From Candidatus Bathyarchaeota archaeon (GTDB lineage: Archaea > Thermoproteota > Bathyarchaeia > 40CM-2-53-6), in the NCBI GenBank assembly GCA_005884605.1, contig VBBE01000144.1, positions 1 through 20,244 on the forward strand: DNA of 20,244 nucleotides. The letters are read 5' to 3'. The notes beneath the pieces were generated by a model. That model saw only the letters and a list, made by a program, of their open reading frames with translations, did not search any database and was not told the origin of the DNA. This document shows positions 14,098 to 20,244 of the stretch, piece after piece (the stretch's first letter is position 1; each line of letters opens with the position of its first letter). A program made the translations under genes and the position numbers.

Positions 14098-15364
14098 TCG
14101 TAGGGCCTGGACTGAACGAAGATAGATCGCTCAGCGTCATGACGTTCACGTTCGGTGGCTTTTTGGCTCCGTCGGATACCCTATCGCCGATGACGAATCT
14201 AATGTTCTTTCCGGCGGCAATGTCTAACAATCTCTGAGTGACAACTCCGTCGAAGAGGATCAAGTGCGCGTTTTCGACACTTGGAATTTTCTCTGCAAGC
14301 TCGCTGACAGCCATTCGGGACAGCTCCTTTCCTGCCTCATCGAATATCACGGCCTCCAGAGTTCCACGCAGGTCTTTTGCAGCTTCGAACACTGTTGGTG
14401 AAAGACTAGGTCTTGGGATGGGCGGTGCTTCTACCCGAGGTTCAGATGGACCGTACCCTCTTTCGTACGGTCGCTCGTATCGTTCCTGCCTCTCAGGCCT
14501 CTCCTGACGGGCGAACTGAACTCTTTCAGGCCTCTCGATAGGTCGAGCGAGATTGATTGGGACCTTTTCTCTGAGGGCTTTCATTAGCTCCTTGGGCGTG
14601 AGCTCCTCGACTTCCTTCCCGAAGGGTGCACGTGCAACGTAGTCGATGTCCGCGACCTGCTGTAGCTCTTTGAGAATCAAGTCTCCGGCTCTGTCCCCGT
14701 CGAGGAACGCTGTGACTTCCTTGTCCTTGGTGAGCTTGATGATGGTGTCAGGAACCTTCGTTCCGTTGAGAGCGACAACGTTCTTGATCCCGACCTTCAT
14801 CAGAAGAATTACGTCCGCTCTACCTTCAACCACTATCAGTGAACCGCTTTCGACTTCGGGACCGGCAGGCAGCTTCTCGGGACCGTACTCGATAAGATCC
14901 ACGCCTCTTAGAGAGGATGCGACCTCCTTGACGACCTCTTCGGTGCTGGGGGATGACTCGACTACCCATTTGCGGAGAATATCTTTCGCTTTGGTTAGGA
15001 TCGCGTTTCTCTTTTCCTCGCGTACATCCTCGACCTTTTCTAGCGTAATCTTGGCTTCGCAGGGGCCGATTCTGTCGACGCTCTCGATCGCTGCTGCGAT
15101 AATGGCGGTCGAGACTTTGTCCAGGCTAGAGGGTATTACAATCGACCCTGTAGTCTTGTCGCGTTTAGAATCGAGGTTGATCTCGATTCGTCCGATTCGC
15201 CCCGATTTTTGCAGTTCTCTAAGGTCTAGATCGGGTCCGAAAAGTCCTTCTGTTTGTCCGAAAACTGCACCAACAACGTCAGGTTTTTCGACGACTCCTT
15301 GAACGTCGAAGTGTGCTTTTACTATGTATTTTGTAGTCGTAGCGTACTGAGACTGTTCAACCAT
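14087..15364 (-). CDS. dnaG: Archaeal DnaG-type primase/exosome protein
   Basis: The 425-aa protein is archaeal DnaG: an N-terminal domain opening with TTKYIVKAHFDVQGVVEK and AVFGQTEGLFGPDLDLREL, a TOPRIM domain (about 173-245) with E180 in VVEGRADV and D222/D224 in FLDGDRAGD, a linker rich in Arg, Glu and Pro (276-320), and a C-terminal domain (about 328-425). Archaeal DnaG joins the RNA exosome near Rrp4/Csl4 and, in some species, also acts as a primase. ATG 15364 has a strong GGAGGT 9 nt before it. Its stop overlaps the 3' end of polB by 11 bp in a convergent layout. Confidence 0.95.
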   Translation of the reverse strand: MVEQSQYATTTKYIVKAHFDVQGVVEKPDVVGAVFGQTEGLFGPDLDLRELQKSGRIGRIEINLDSKRDKTTGSIVIPSSLDKVSTAIIAAAIESVDRIGPCEAKITLEKVEDVREEKRNAILTKAKDILRKWVVESSPSTEEVVKEVASSLRGVDLIEYGPEKLPAGPEVESGSLIVVEGRADVILLMKVGIKNVVALNGTKVPDTIIKLTKDKEVTAFLDGDRAGDLILKELQQVADIDYVARAPFGKEVEELTPKELMKALREKVPINLARPIERPERVQFARQERPERQERYERPYERGYGPSEPRVEAPPIPRPSLSPTVFEAAKDLRGTLEAVIFDEAGKELSRMAVSELAEKIPSVENAHLILFDGVVTQRLLDIAAGKNIRFVIGDRVSDGAKKPPNVNVMTLSDLSSFSPGPTITN

Positions 15365-15607
15365 GAAAGTTTAACCTCCATAATTCATTACCTTCTTTCT
15401 GATACCTTCTCTTTTCGATTTGTAAGCGGTAAAGCTTGAGAGCGTAAAGGCTCCAAGCCTAGTATTAAAGCCCGTCTCCAGAGTTCACGACTATCAGGAT
15501 TGCAAATTATGCCTAAAGAGTTCCACTGGGTATGCCCTTTCCTCTGATCACGAGCCTCAGGAAAAGCGTAATTCTCAATCTATCTGCAGGCGCTCTGTGC
15601 ATTTGGC

Positions 15608-15925
15608 CTAGTCTTCGTCTCGTCTAGGTTTCATGCCTCGGGCAACGATGAGCAAAGTGATTCCTGCAACGACAAATGCGATACCAGAAAAAAAAGAGGC
15701 AACTGGTAGCAAATAGTACGCCGGCAGTGAATAAGGTGGGCAACCACTAGTTGGACAATCTGTGTAAGTCCTGAAACTAATGATGCCGAAAACACCGATC
15801 ATAAACAGTATAATTCCTAGAATAATGAGTGCGAATCCCAAAGTTTGAATCGTATGCTTGTCAAATCGTTGCAACTGCGAGCACCCCGACCTTGGACCGA
15901 TTGTTCCGAATCTTCGCGCGGGCAT
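15608..15925 (-). CDS. Small membrane protein with two predicted helices
   Basis: This protein of about 105 aa has two hydrophobic stretches: LGFALIILGIILFMIGVFGI and LPVASFFSGIAFVVAGITLL. They flank a polar loop with two cysteines (TDCPTSGCPPYS), and the C-terminus is basic (RGMKPRRDED). This suggests both ends inside the cell and the loop outside, where the cysteine pair could form a disulfide. Family not recognised. ATG 15925 is preferred over TTG 15949, because a TTTAAT-like box near 15966-15975 predicts transcription starting near 15944. Later starts, before the first helix, cannot be excluded. Confidence 0.55.
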   Translation of the reverse strand: MPARRFGTIGPRSGCSQLQRFDKHTIQTLGFALIILGIILFMIGVFGIISFRTYTDCPTSGCPPYSLPAYYLLPVASFFSGIAFVVAGITLLIVARGMKPRRDED

Positions 15926-15949
15926 CGTGTAACCAAGGCATGTTCCCAA

Positions 15950-16280
15950 TATGGGACTATCTCAGACATTAAAGCAGTGACGTCGTGCCGAGCTGCCCTC
16001 TATGAATAGACCCCCTCGCAAATCCCGCTAAGTACACCGAACCCCCCTGATGTGCGCCAGAGCCTGTAGTTTCGACCGATCCATATCGATATCTGCAAGA
16101 CCACAGTATTGGTGCTATAGAAGACCATCACTTCAACTTCCTCATCATCCAAACGTAGACCAGAATAGGATGAAGACAAGGCGGGTAACCGCCCCGAGTA
16201 CCAGGGGAGCGGAGACGTTCGAGATACGAGGGTTATGTCTAAAAGAAACTGTTCTAAATCGTCAATCGGGATGTTTTCGA
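15950..16280. other. 331-nt interval before gap, with mutually exclusive hairpins
   Basis: No gene is seen here; the open frame running into gap is a non-homologous extension. Near 16180-16193 GGCGG and CCGCC enclose a GTAA tetraloop. The CCGCCCC part (16189-16195) could instead pair with GGGG..GCGG at 16204-16212. The palindrome ATATCGATAT lies at 16083-16092. A TATA-like TCTAAAAG is at 16239-16246, about 38 nt before the gap ATG, and another TATA-like CTATAG occurs near 16120. Confidence 0.35.
16239..16246 (+). promoter_or_regulatory. TATA-like box of gap
   Basis: TCTAAAAG lies about 38 nt before the gap start codon, so transcription would begin near 16270 and give a short leader of about 11 nt. 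No Shine-Dalgarno sequence is visible. The box is weak compared with the consensus. Confidence 0.35.
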
Positions 16281-17318
16281 ATGCCCAAGCCAGCTGTTAG
16301 GGTGGGAGTGAACGGGTTCGGTGTCATCGGCAAGCGTGTCGCCGAGGCCGTGTCGAAACAGAAGGACATGAAACTCATCGGCGTCTCCGACGTCGTCGCA
16401 GACTACCGCGTAAAGATGGGACAGAAGAAGAATTTCGCAATTTACAGCTCAATTCCGGAGAAACTTCCGGATATGAAAAAGGCGGGAATAGAGGTCTCAG
16501 GAGTTCTAGAAGACCTGATCAAAAAGGTCGATGTCATGATAGACTGCACCCCGGCAGGACTAGGCGCAAAGAACAAGGCGCAATACGACAAGACCGGCGT
16601 CAAGTCCGTCTTCCAAGGCGGCGAGAAACACGAGCTCACAGGATCATCGTTCGTTGCCCAGTGCAATTATTCTGAGAATCTGAACAAGAGCGCCACGCGG
16701 GTCGTGAGCTGCAACACAACCGGAATCTGCAGAACCATTGGAGCGCTCCAGAACGGGCTCGGGGTGAGAAAGGCGAGAGTAGTCGTGTTCCGGAGAGGAA
16801 CAGACCCATGGGAGAGCCACAAGAATGGACTCATCAATACTGTCGTCCCGGAGGCCCATATTCCGTCCCATCAGGGACCCGACGCGCAAACTGTTCTTCC
16901 CAAGCTCGACATTACAACAATGGCCGCGAAGGGACCCTTCAACATCGGCCACCTCCACTTCGCCATGGTCCAGCTCAAGAACAACCCCGAAAGGAAGGAC
17001 GTCCTGAAAGTTTTGAAGAACGCACCAAGGCTAGCACCTGTAAGGACAAGCGATGGAGTTGACAGTATGAATGCTGTAGCTGAGATCATGCGAGACATGC
17101 ATAGAGCGAGGGCTGACATGTGGGAAGTAGCCTACTGGGAAGACATACTCAACGTGACTGACGGTGAAGCCAATCTAGTCTACCAAGTCCACAACGAGAG
17201 CGTTGTCGTTCCGGAGAACGTGGACGCGGTGCGAGCGCTTACCGGCCTGGAAACCGAAGGTCGAAGGTCAATAGCGAAGACAGACGAGGCCCTCGGAATC
17301 ACAAACAAGTTCGTATAG
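16281..17318 (+). CDS. gap: Archaeal-type glyceraldehyde-3-phosphate dehydrogenase (type II)
   Basis: The 345-aa protein is the archaeal GAPDH, which interconverts glyceraldehyde 3-phosphate and 1,3-bisphosphoglycerate in the cytoplasm. The NAD(P)-binding fold begins VRVGVNGFGVIGKRVAEAV (6-24). The catalytic cysteine is C144 in SCNTTGICR, followed by a FRRGTDPWE segment (170-178) and the conserved IPSHQGPD (194-201) with H197, the likely catalytic histidine. The C-terminal HNESVVVPENVDAVRA is also characteristic. ATG 16281 gives the standard length; an open frame extends 77 codons further upstream but adds no homologous sequence. A hairpin with a T-run follows the stop. Confidence 0.95.
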   Translation: MPKPAVRVGVNGFGVIGKRVAEAVSKQKDMKLIGVSDVVADYRVKMGQKKNFAIYSSIPEKLPDMKKAGIEVSGVLEDLIKKVDVMIDCTPAGLGAKNKAQYDKTGVKSVFQGGEKHELTGSSFVAQCNYSENLNKSATRVVSCNTTGICRTIGALQNGLGVRKARVVVFRRGTDPWESHKNGLINTVVPEAHIPSHQGPDAQTVLPKLDITTMAAKGPFNIGHLHFAMVQLKNNPERKDVLKVLKNAPRLAPVRTSDGVDSMNAVAEIMRDMHRARADMWEVAYWEDILNVTDGEANLVYQVHNESVVVPENVDAVRALTGLETEGRRSIAKTDEALGITNKFV

Positions 17319-17330
17319 GAGTCGGCTGAG

Positions 17331-17360
17331 CACTCGTCCATATCGAGTGGCTAGATTTTA
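17331..17360 (+). terminator. Hairpin plus T-run after gap
   Basis: CACTCG (17331-17336) and CGAGTG (17344-17349) form a 6-bp stem with a 7-nt loop, followed by ATTTTA at 17355-17360. It lies 12 nt after the gap stop codon, in the convergent interval with the surface-protein gene. Confidence 0.55.
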
Positions 17361-17406
17361 TGGGCAAACCAATTAACGGGTTCTCATCGTATCTGGCACG
17401 TGGTGA

Positions 17407-17960
17407 TCAACTTCCTGTACTTTTCGCGACTTGCCCTCGGGGCTTTCTGGATCTCCGGTAGACCAGCGCAGCCGCCACTATCACGATGACTGCTAGTGCT
17501 CCGACCATTTCGTAGAACAGTGTAGGGTCGACCCCCAATATTAGAGTGGGGGCGTTCTCGATGTTGGTGAGCTGGATGTCGATTTCGACCGGGCTGTGGA
17601 AGCTGAAAGTGAAGTAGATGAAGTAATCAGCGGAATCGCTTGTTATGGTCACGGATGAACTGCCTAACTTAGAGTTGTCCACGAAAACGTGCAACTCGTT
17701 GATGTTGGGAATATTTGATTTGGGAACCGTCACGCTCGCGTAGCCTAAAGTCCCTGGCGACCCTGTCGCTTCGAAGTGAATCGTGTTGCCAGCGAACTTC
17801 ACATTCGATAGGGTCGAATTGCTCTTGACGGAGCATGAGAGGTCGTGCCCGCAACCGACGGTGGAAACAGAAGGTGCTGTTACTGTGATGGTGATTGGCG
17901 CAGTGTGGGTTGTGGAGCCGCTGGTTGCCGTTATTGTCACAGTGTAGGTGCTTGCGGTGG
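17407..17960 (-). CDS. C-terminal fragment of a membrane-anchored surface protein
   Basis: This piece carries the end of an Ig-repeat surface protein: a repeat tail (TYTVTITATSGSTTHTAP), a beta-rich region of about 120 aa with a Cys pair (VGCGHDLSCSV), and one membrane helix (MVGALAVIVIVAAALVY) followed by RRSRKPRG, so the bulk would face outside. A GTG at 17940 is only the first possible start. The frame continues upstream to 17960 (CSSTTAST-like), where the inverted repeat begins, so it is probably the continuation of the gene to its right rather than a separate gene. Confidence 0.65.
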
Positions 17961-18160
17961 TTGAGCTGCAGCGCAGCCGCGGCCGGCGACTACACGGTGA
18001 CCGTTACTGGAACTGACGGAACTCTTACTCACACAACTGCAACAATTCTCTTCCACGTGGTAGACTTCACTATCGCAGCAGGCGCTGTAAGCCCAACACA
18101 AATTCTCGTAGGCTCTTCCGGAACTTCGACTATCACAGTGACAGCTCTGAATGGACTAAC
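17961..18160 (+). repeat. Left arm of a perfect 200-bp inverted repeat
   Basis: This segment is the exact reverse complement of 18763-18962 over all 200 bp, as compared by eye base by base. It encodes the surface-protein repeat (for example GDYTVTVTGTDG) on the plus strand, against the direction of the gene. Its inner end falls inside the palindrome ACCGGT (18159-18164) and its outer end carries the palindrome GCTGCAGC (17965-17972). Confidence 0.9.
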
Positions 18161-18962
18161 CGGTGAATCCGTTTAGTGCGGTCACTGTTATCGTAGAGGT
18201 GCCTGAGGATCCCGCGAGAATCTGGGCCGGGGTAACAGCACTCGCGGATATGCTGAAGTCGGGCTGCGGGGTGAAGGTTACGATTACGGCGCGGATCAGA
18301 GTGCCGCTCGTACCAGTAACTGTCACGCTGAAGCTGACCGTGCATGTACCTCCACCGGTCAGAGTTGACGTGTTTGGTGTTGGAAGGGTGACAGAGGCCG
18401 GTGAAATGGAGGCGGTGCAACCGGTGGGCGGATCTGCAGACGTGATTGTTAGGGCAATACTGCCGGTGAACCCGCTTAGTGCATTGGCGGTTATGGTGGA
18501 TATAGCAGTTCCCGGAGGAACGAAGCTGACCGTAGCGGGGCCTGCGCCAAGGGTGAAGTTGGTTACATGGAAGAGGATTGTGGCAGTAGTGTGAGAGCGA
18601 GATCCATCAGTGCCAGTGACGGTAATAGTGTAGTCAACTTCAGTGGCTGCGCTACAACTCAACGTTGCAGTCTGCAGGGTGGGGCCAAAGGTGACGCTGG
18701 CCGGGATGTTACAGGTCAGACCGGCTGGAGTTGAGGTAGATACGGATAGGCTGACAGTTCCTGTTAGTCCATTCAGAGCTGTCACTGTGATAGTCGAAGT
18801 TCCGGAAGAGCCTACGAGAATTTGTGTTGGGCTTACAGCGCCTGCTGCGATAGTGAAGTCTACCACGTGGAAGAGAATTGTTGCAGTTGTGTGAGTAAGA
18901 GTTCCGTCAGTTCCAGTAACGGTCACCGTGTAGTCGCCGGCCGCGGCTGCGCTGCAGCTCAA
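18156..18962 (-). CDS. Middle fragment of the Ig-repeat surface protein
   Basis: This open piece encodes about 270 aa of Ig-like repeats of roughly 96-99 aa, with motifs such as GDYTVTVTGTDG, DFTI, STITVTALNG and PAGLTC. Most repeats carry one Cys in GLTC and one in LSC, which may form a disulfide within each repeat. It starts abruptly in LSCSAAAAGDY and stops at TAG (18156-18158) directly after ALNGFTG, where it runs into the inverted arm. Neighbouring repeats lead one to expect TVSLSV there. It is a broken part, not a complete gene. Confidence 0.7.
   Translation of the reverse strand: MSCSAAAAGDYTVTVTGTDGTLTHTTATILFHVVDFTIAAGAVSPTQILVGSSGTSTITVTALNGLTGTVSLSVSTSTPAGLTCNIPASVTFGPTLQTATLSCSAATEVDYTITVTGTDGSRSHTTATILFHVTNFTLGAGPATVSFVPPGTAISTITANALSGFTGSIALTITSADPPTGCTASISPASVTLPTPNTSTLTGGGTCTVSFSVTVTGTSGTLIRAVIVTFTPQPDFSISASAVTPAQILAGSSGTSTITVTALNGFTG
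18763..18962 (-). repeat. Right arm of the perfect 200-bp inverted repeat
   Basis: This is the reverse complement of 17961-18160 and lies in the correct coding direction of the gene. It continues without a break into the adjoining repeat at its inner end (NGLTGTVSLSV). At its outer end (18962/18963) the preceding fragment jumps from HVTDYTI into LSCSAAAA, losing frame. The two arms are separated by 602 bp. Confidence 0.9.
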
Positions 18963-20244
18963 TGGTGTAGTCGGTCACGTGGAATAGGATTCCGGAGGTG
19001 GTGTGGGTTAGACTACCGCTCGTACCGGTAACGGTGACGGTGTAGTCAACCGCTGTTGCGGAAGTGCATGATAGTGTCGCGGTCTGTGGGGATGTTCCGA
19101 AGGTGACGCTAGGTGGGAGAGTGCATGTTAGGCCTGCAGGAGTGGATGCGGAAACCGACAAGTTTACTGTGCCGGTGAACCCGTTCACTGGCGCAACGGT
19201 AATGGTGGATGTGGCCGTTGTGCCAGCATTCACGTTGATGCTGGTTGGGCTTGCGGTGACAGAGAAGTCTTGGACGGTGTACGTCACTGTTGCGATGTGA
19301 GTTATCGACCCGCTGGTTCCTGTTACCGTTACCGTGTAGATTCCGGCCGGACCGGAGCAGGATAAGGTCGATGTCTGAGACGTTCCAAGGACTATGCTAT
19401 TCGGGTTCAGAGAGCAGGTCAGACCAGCAGGGGATACCGAGGACATTATGGTAACGGTTCCAGTGAACCCGTTGATCGGAGCGACTGTGATTGTCGACGT
19501 GCCTGTGACGCCTGCTTTAACAGAGACCTGTATTGGACTGGCCGTAACCGAAAAGTCCTGAGCCACCACGCTGTACGAAACGGTTGCGGAGTGAGAGAGG
19601 GATCCGCTCGTACCGGTGACTGTAACGACGAAGCTACCAGGAGCGGGCGAAGAGCAGGACAATGTTGAGGTTCCGGATCCTGTTACGCTGGGGGGGGTCA
19701 AATTGCAGGTTAGGCCGCTCGGCGAGACTGAACTAGCTAGGCCGACAACACCATCAAAGCCGTTGATGCTTGTCAGAGTTACTGTAGATGTACCCGAATT
19801 GTCCACTTGAACTGTGAGAGATGCCGGGTCGACAGCGATCTGGAAATCGGAGATTGGCGGAGGAATGGGCTGCCAGCTTGGTTCCCTATCCGAAACAGTG
19901 TTACTAGTCAGCCTTGTCACTCCAGTACCGTCTGGATTAATGGTGTAGAGCTCATAGTTCCCGTCTCTATTACTTGCGAATGCAATCTTTGTACCGTCAG
20001 GCGACCAGGCTGGCTCCAAATCAGCACTAGCTGATTGGGACAGATTTGTTGGTCCAGTACCCGTGCACTCATGGCATAGATCTGCATCCAGGACATAGAC
20101 CTCATAGTTGCCACCTCCGAGATATCGTACAAATGCAATCTTGGTTCCATCATGCGACCAGGTTGGACTCGCATCATCAGCCAAATTACTAGTCAGCCTT
20201 GTCGGGCCACTACCATCTGCATTCATGGTGTAGATCTCGTAGTT
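18907..20244 (-). CDS. N-terminal fragment: TolB-like propeller plus Ig-like repeats
   Basis: The frame is open to the window edge, so the true start lies outside. It opens with TolB/PD40 beta-propeller blades (for example SPDGTKIAFASNRDGNYELY and TINPDGTGVTRLTSN), then a PIPPP linker and three Ig-like repeats of about 96-99 aa (each beginning SDFQ or QDFSVTASP). A fourth begins TDYTI. At 18962/18963 the sequence shifts frame and ends 19 residues later; the tail after TDYTI (ELQRSRGRRL...) is out of frame and probably not native. Propeller plus Ig repeats suggests a secreted or cell-surface protein, perhaps for adhesion or binding of polymers. Confidence 0.8.
   Translation of the reverse strand, partial: NYEIYTMNADGSGPTRLTSNLADDASPTWSHDGTKIAFVRYLGGGNYEVYVLDADLCHECTGTGPTNLSQSASADLEPAWSPDGTKIAFASNRDGNYELYTINPDGTGVTRLTSNTVSDREPSWQPIPPPISDFQIAVDPASLTVQVDNSGTSTVTLTSINGFDGVVGLASSVSPSGLTCNLTPPSVTGSGTSTLSCSSPAPGSFVVTVTGTSGSLSHSATVSYSVVAQDFSVTASPIQVSVKAGVTGTSTITVAPINGFTGTVTIMSSVSPAGLTCSLNPNSIVLGTSQTSTLSCSGPAGIYTVTVTGTSGSITHIATVTYTVQDFSVTASPTSINVNAGTTATSTITVAPVNGFTGTVNLSVSASTPAGLTCTLPPSVTFGTSPQTATLSCTSATAVDYTVTVTGTSGSLTHTTSGILFHVTDYTIELQRSRGRRLHGDRYWN

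Noticed and set aside
16050..16280. Possible 77-residue N-terminal extension of GAPDH
   Set aside because: GAPDH is complete from ATG 16281; the extension has low-complexity, non-homologous sequence and crosses the likely promoter.
17895..18176. Plus-strand frame encoding GDYTVTVTGTDG-like repeat
   Set aside because: It is the inverted copy of the right arm; the real coding direction of this domain is the minus strand, as in all other repeats.
18163..18594. Long plus-strand frame opposite the Ig repeats
   Set aside because: It is the antisense shadow of a repeat-rich, Thr/Ser/Val-biased gene; the minus-strand repeats are clearly the coding ones.
1..20244. tRNA, rRNA, CRISPR, transposase and attachment sites
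   Set aside because: No cloverleaf with proper T-loop, no regularly spaced direct repeats, and no transposase or integrase motifs were seen on either strand. A tRNAscan-SE or Infernal run would settle the RNA question.

Overview
The window reads as a chromosomal segment of an archaeon, probably of the TACK group near Bathyarchaeota/Thaumarchaeota. The evidence is SRP19, ribosomal proteins eS8 and uS11, archaeal-type DnaG, a family B DNA polymerase, archaeal (type II) GAPDH, TATA-like boxes about 27 nt before expected transcription starts, and many GTG/TTG starts. The lineage is an inference from protein resemblance only. No rRNA, tRNA, CRISPR array or transposase was recognised.

Layout. 1-1007 (minus): a coiled-coil protein overlapping by ATGA a methylthioadenosine phosphorylase-type gene cut by the window edge. 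1110-1793: a short TraB-family protein, then a 304-nt interval with possible RNA structure. 2098-3578 (minus): a winged-helix/DUF4443-like protein and a CinA-type protein. 3665-4171: an acetyltransferase. 4216-4428 (minus): a zinc ribbon. 4584-5326: eS8 and SRP19. 5334-7677: threonine dehydrogenase and 2-amino-3-ketobutyrate CoA ligase, divergent from a 12-bp palindrome. 7708-9396: a second acetyltransferase, a 55-aa zinc ribbon and a GlmS-like SIS protein. 9412-11683 (minus): uS11, an SHMT-family enzyme and a HAD phosphatase. 11737-15364: PolB and DnaG, convergent with an 11-bp overlap. 15608-17318: a small membrane protein (minus) and GAPDH. 17407-20244 (minus): a surface protein with a TolB-like propeller, Ig-like repeats and a C-terminal anchor, broken into three pieces.

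The genes suggest threonine-to-glycine breakdown (TDH, KBL) followed by glycine/serine one-carbon exchange (SHMT-family), possibly with a serine-phosphatase-like HAD. The other themes are translation and targeting (eS8, SRP19, uS11) and replication (PolB, DnaG).

Main points for a second look: (1) a perfect 200-bp inverted repeat that breaks the surface-protein gene; (2) a PolB whose exonuclease motif I acids are replaced while its polymerase motifs are intact; (3) an SHMT-family gene whose conserved N-terminus lies upstream of any ATG, GTG or TTG; (4) near-symmetrical TATA-like elements between several divergent gene pairs; (5) a small zinc-ribbon gene that is easily missed.
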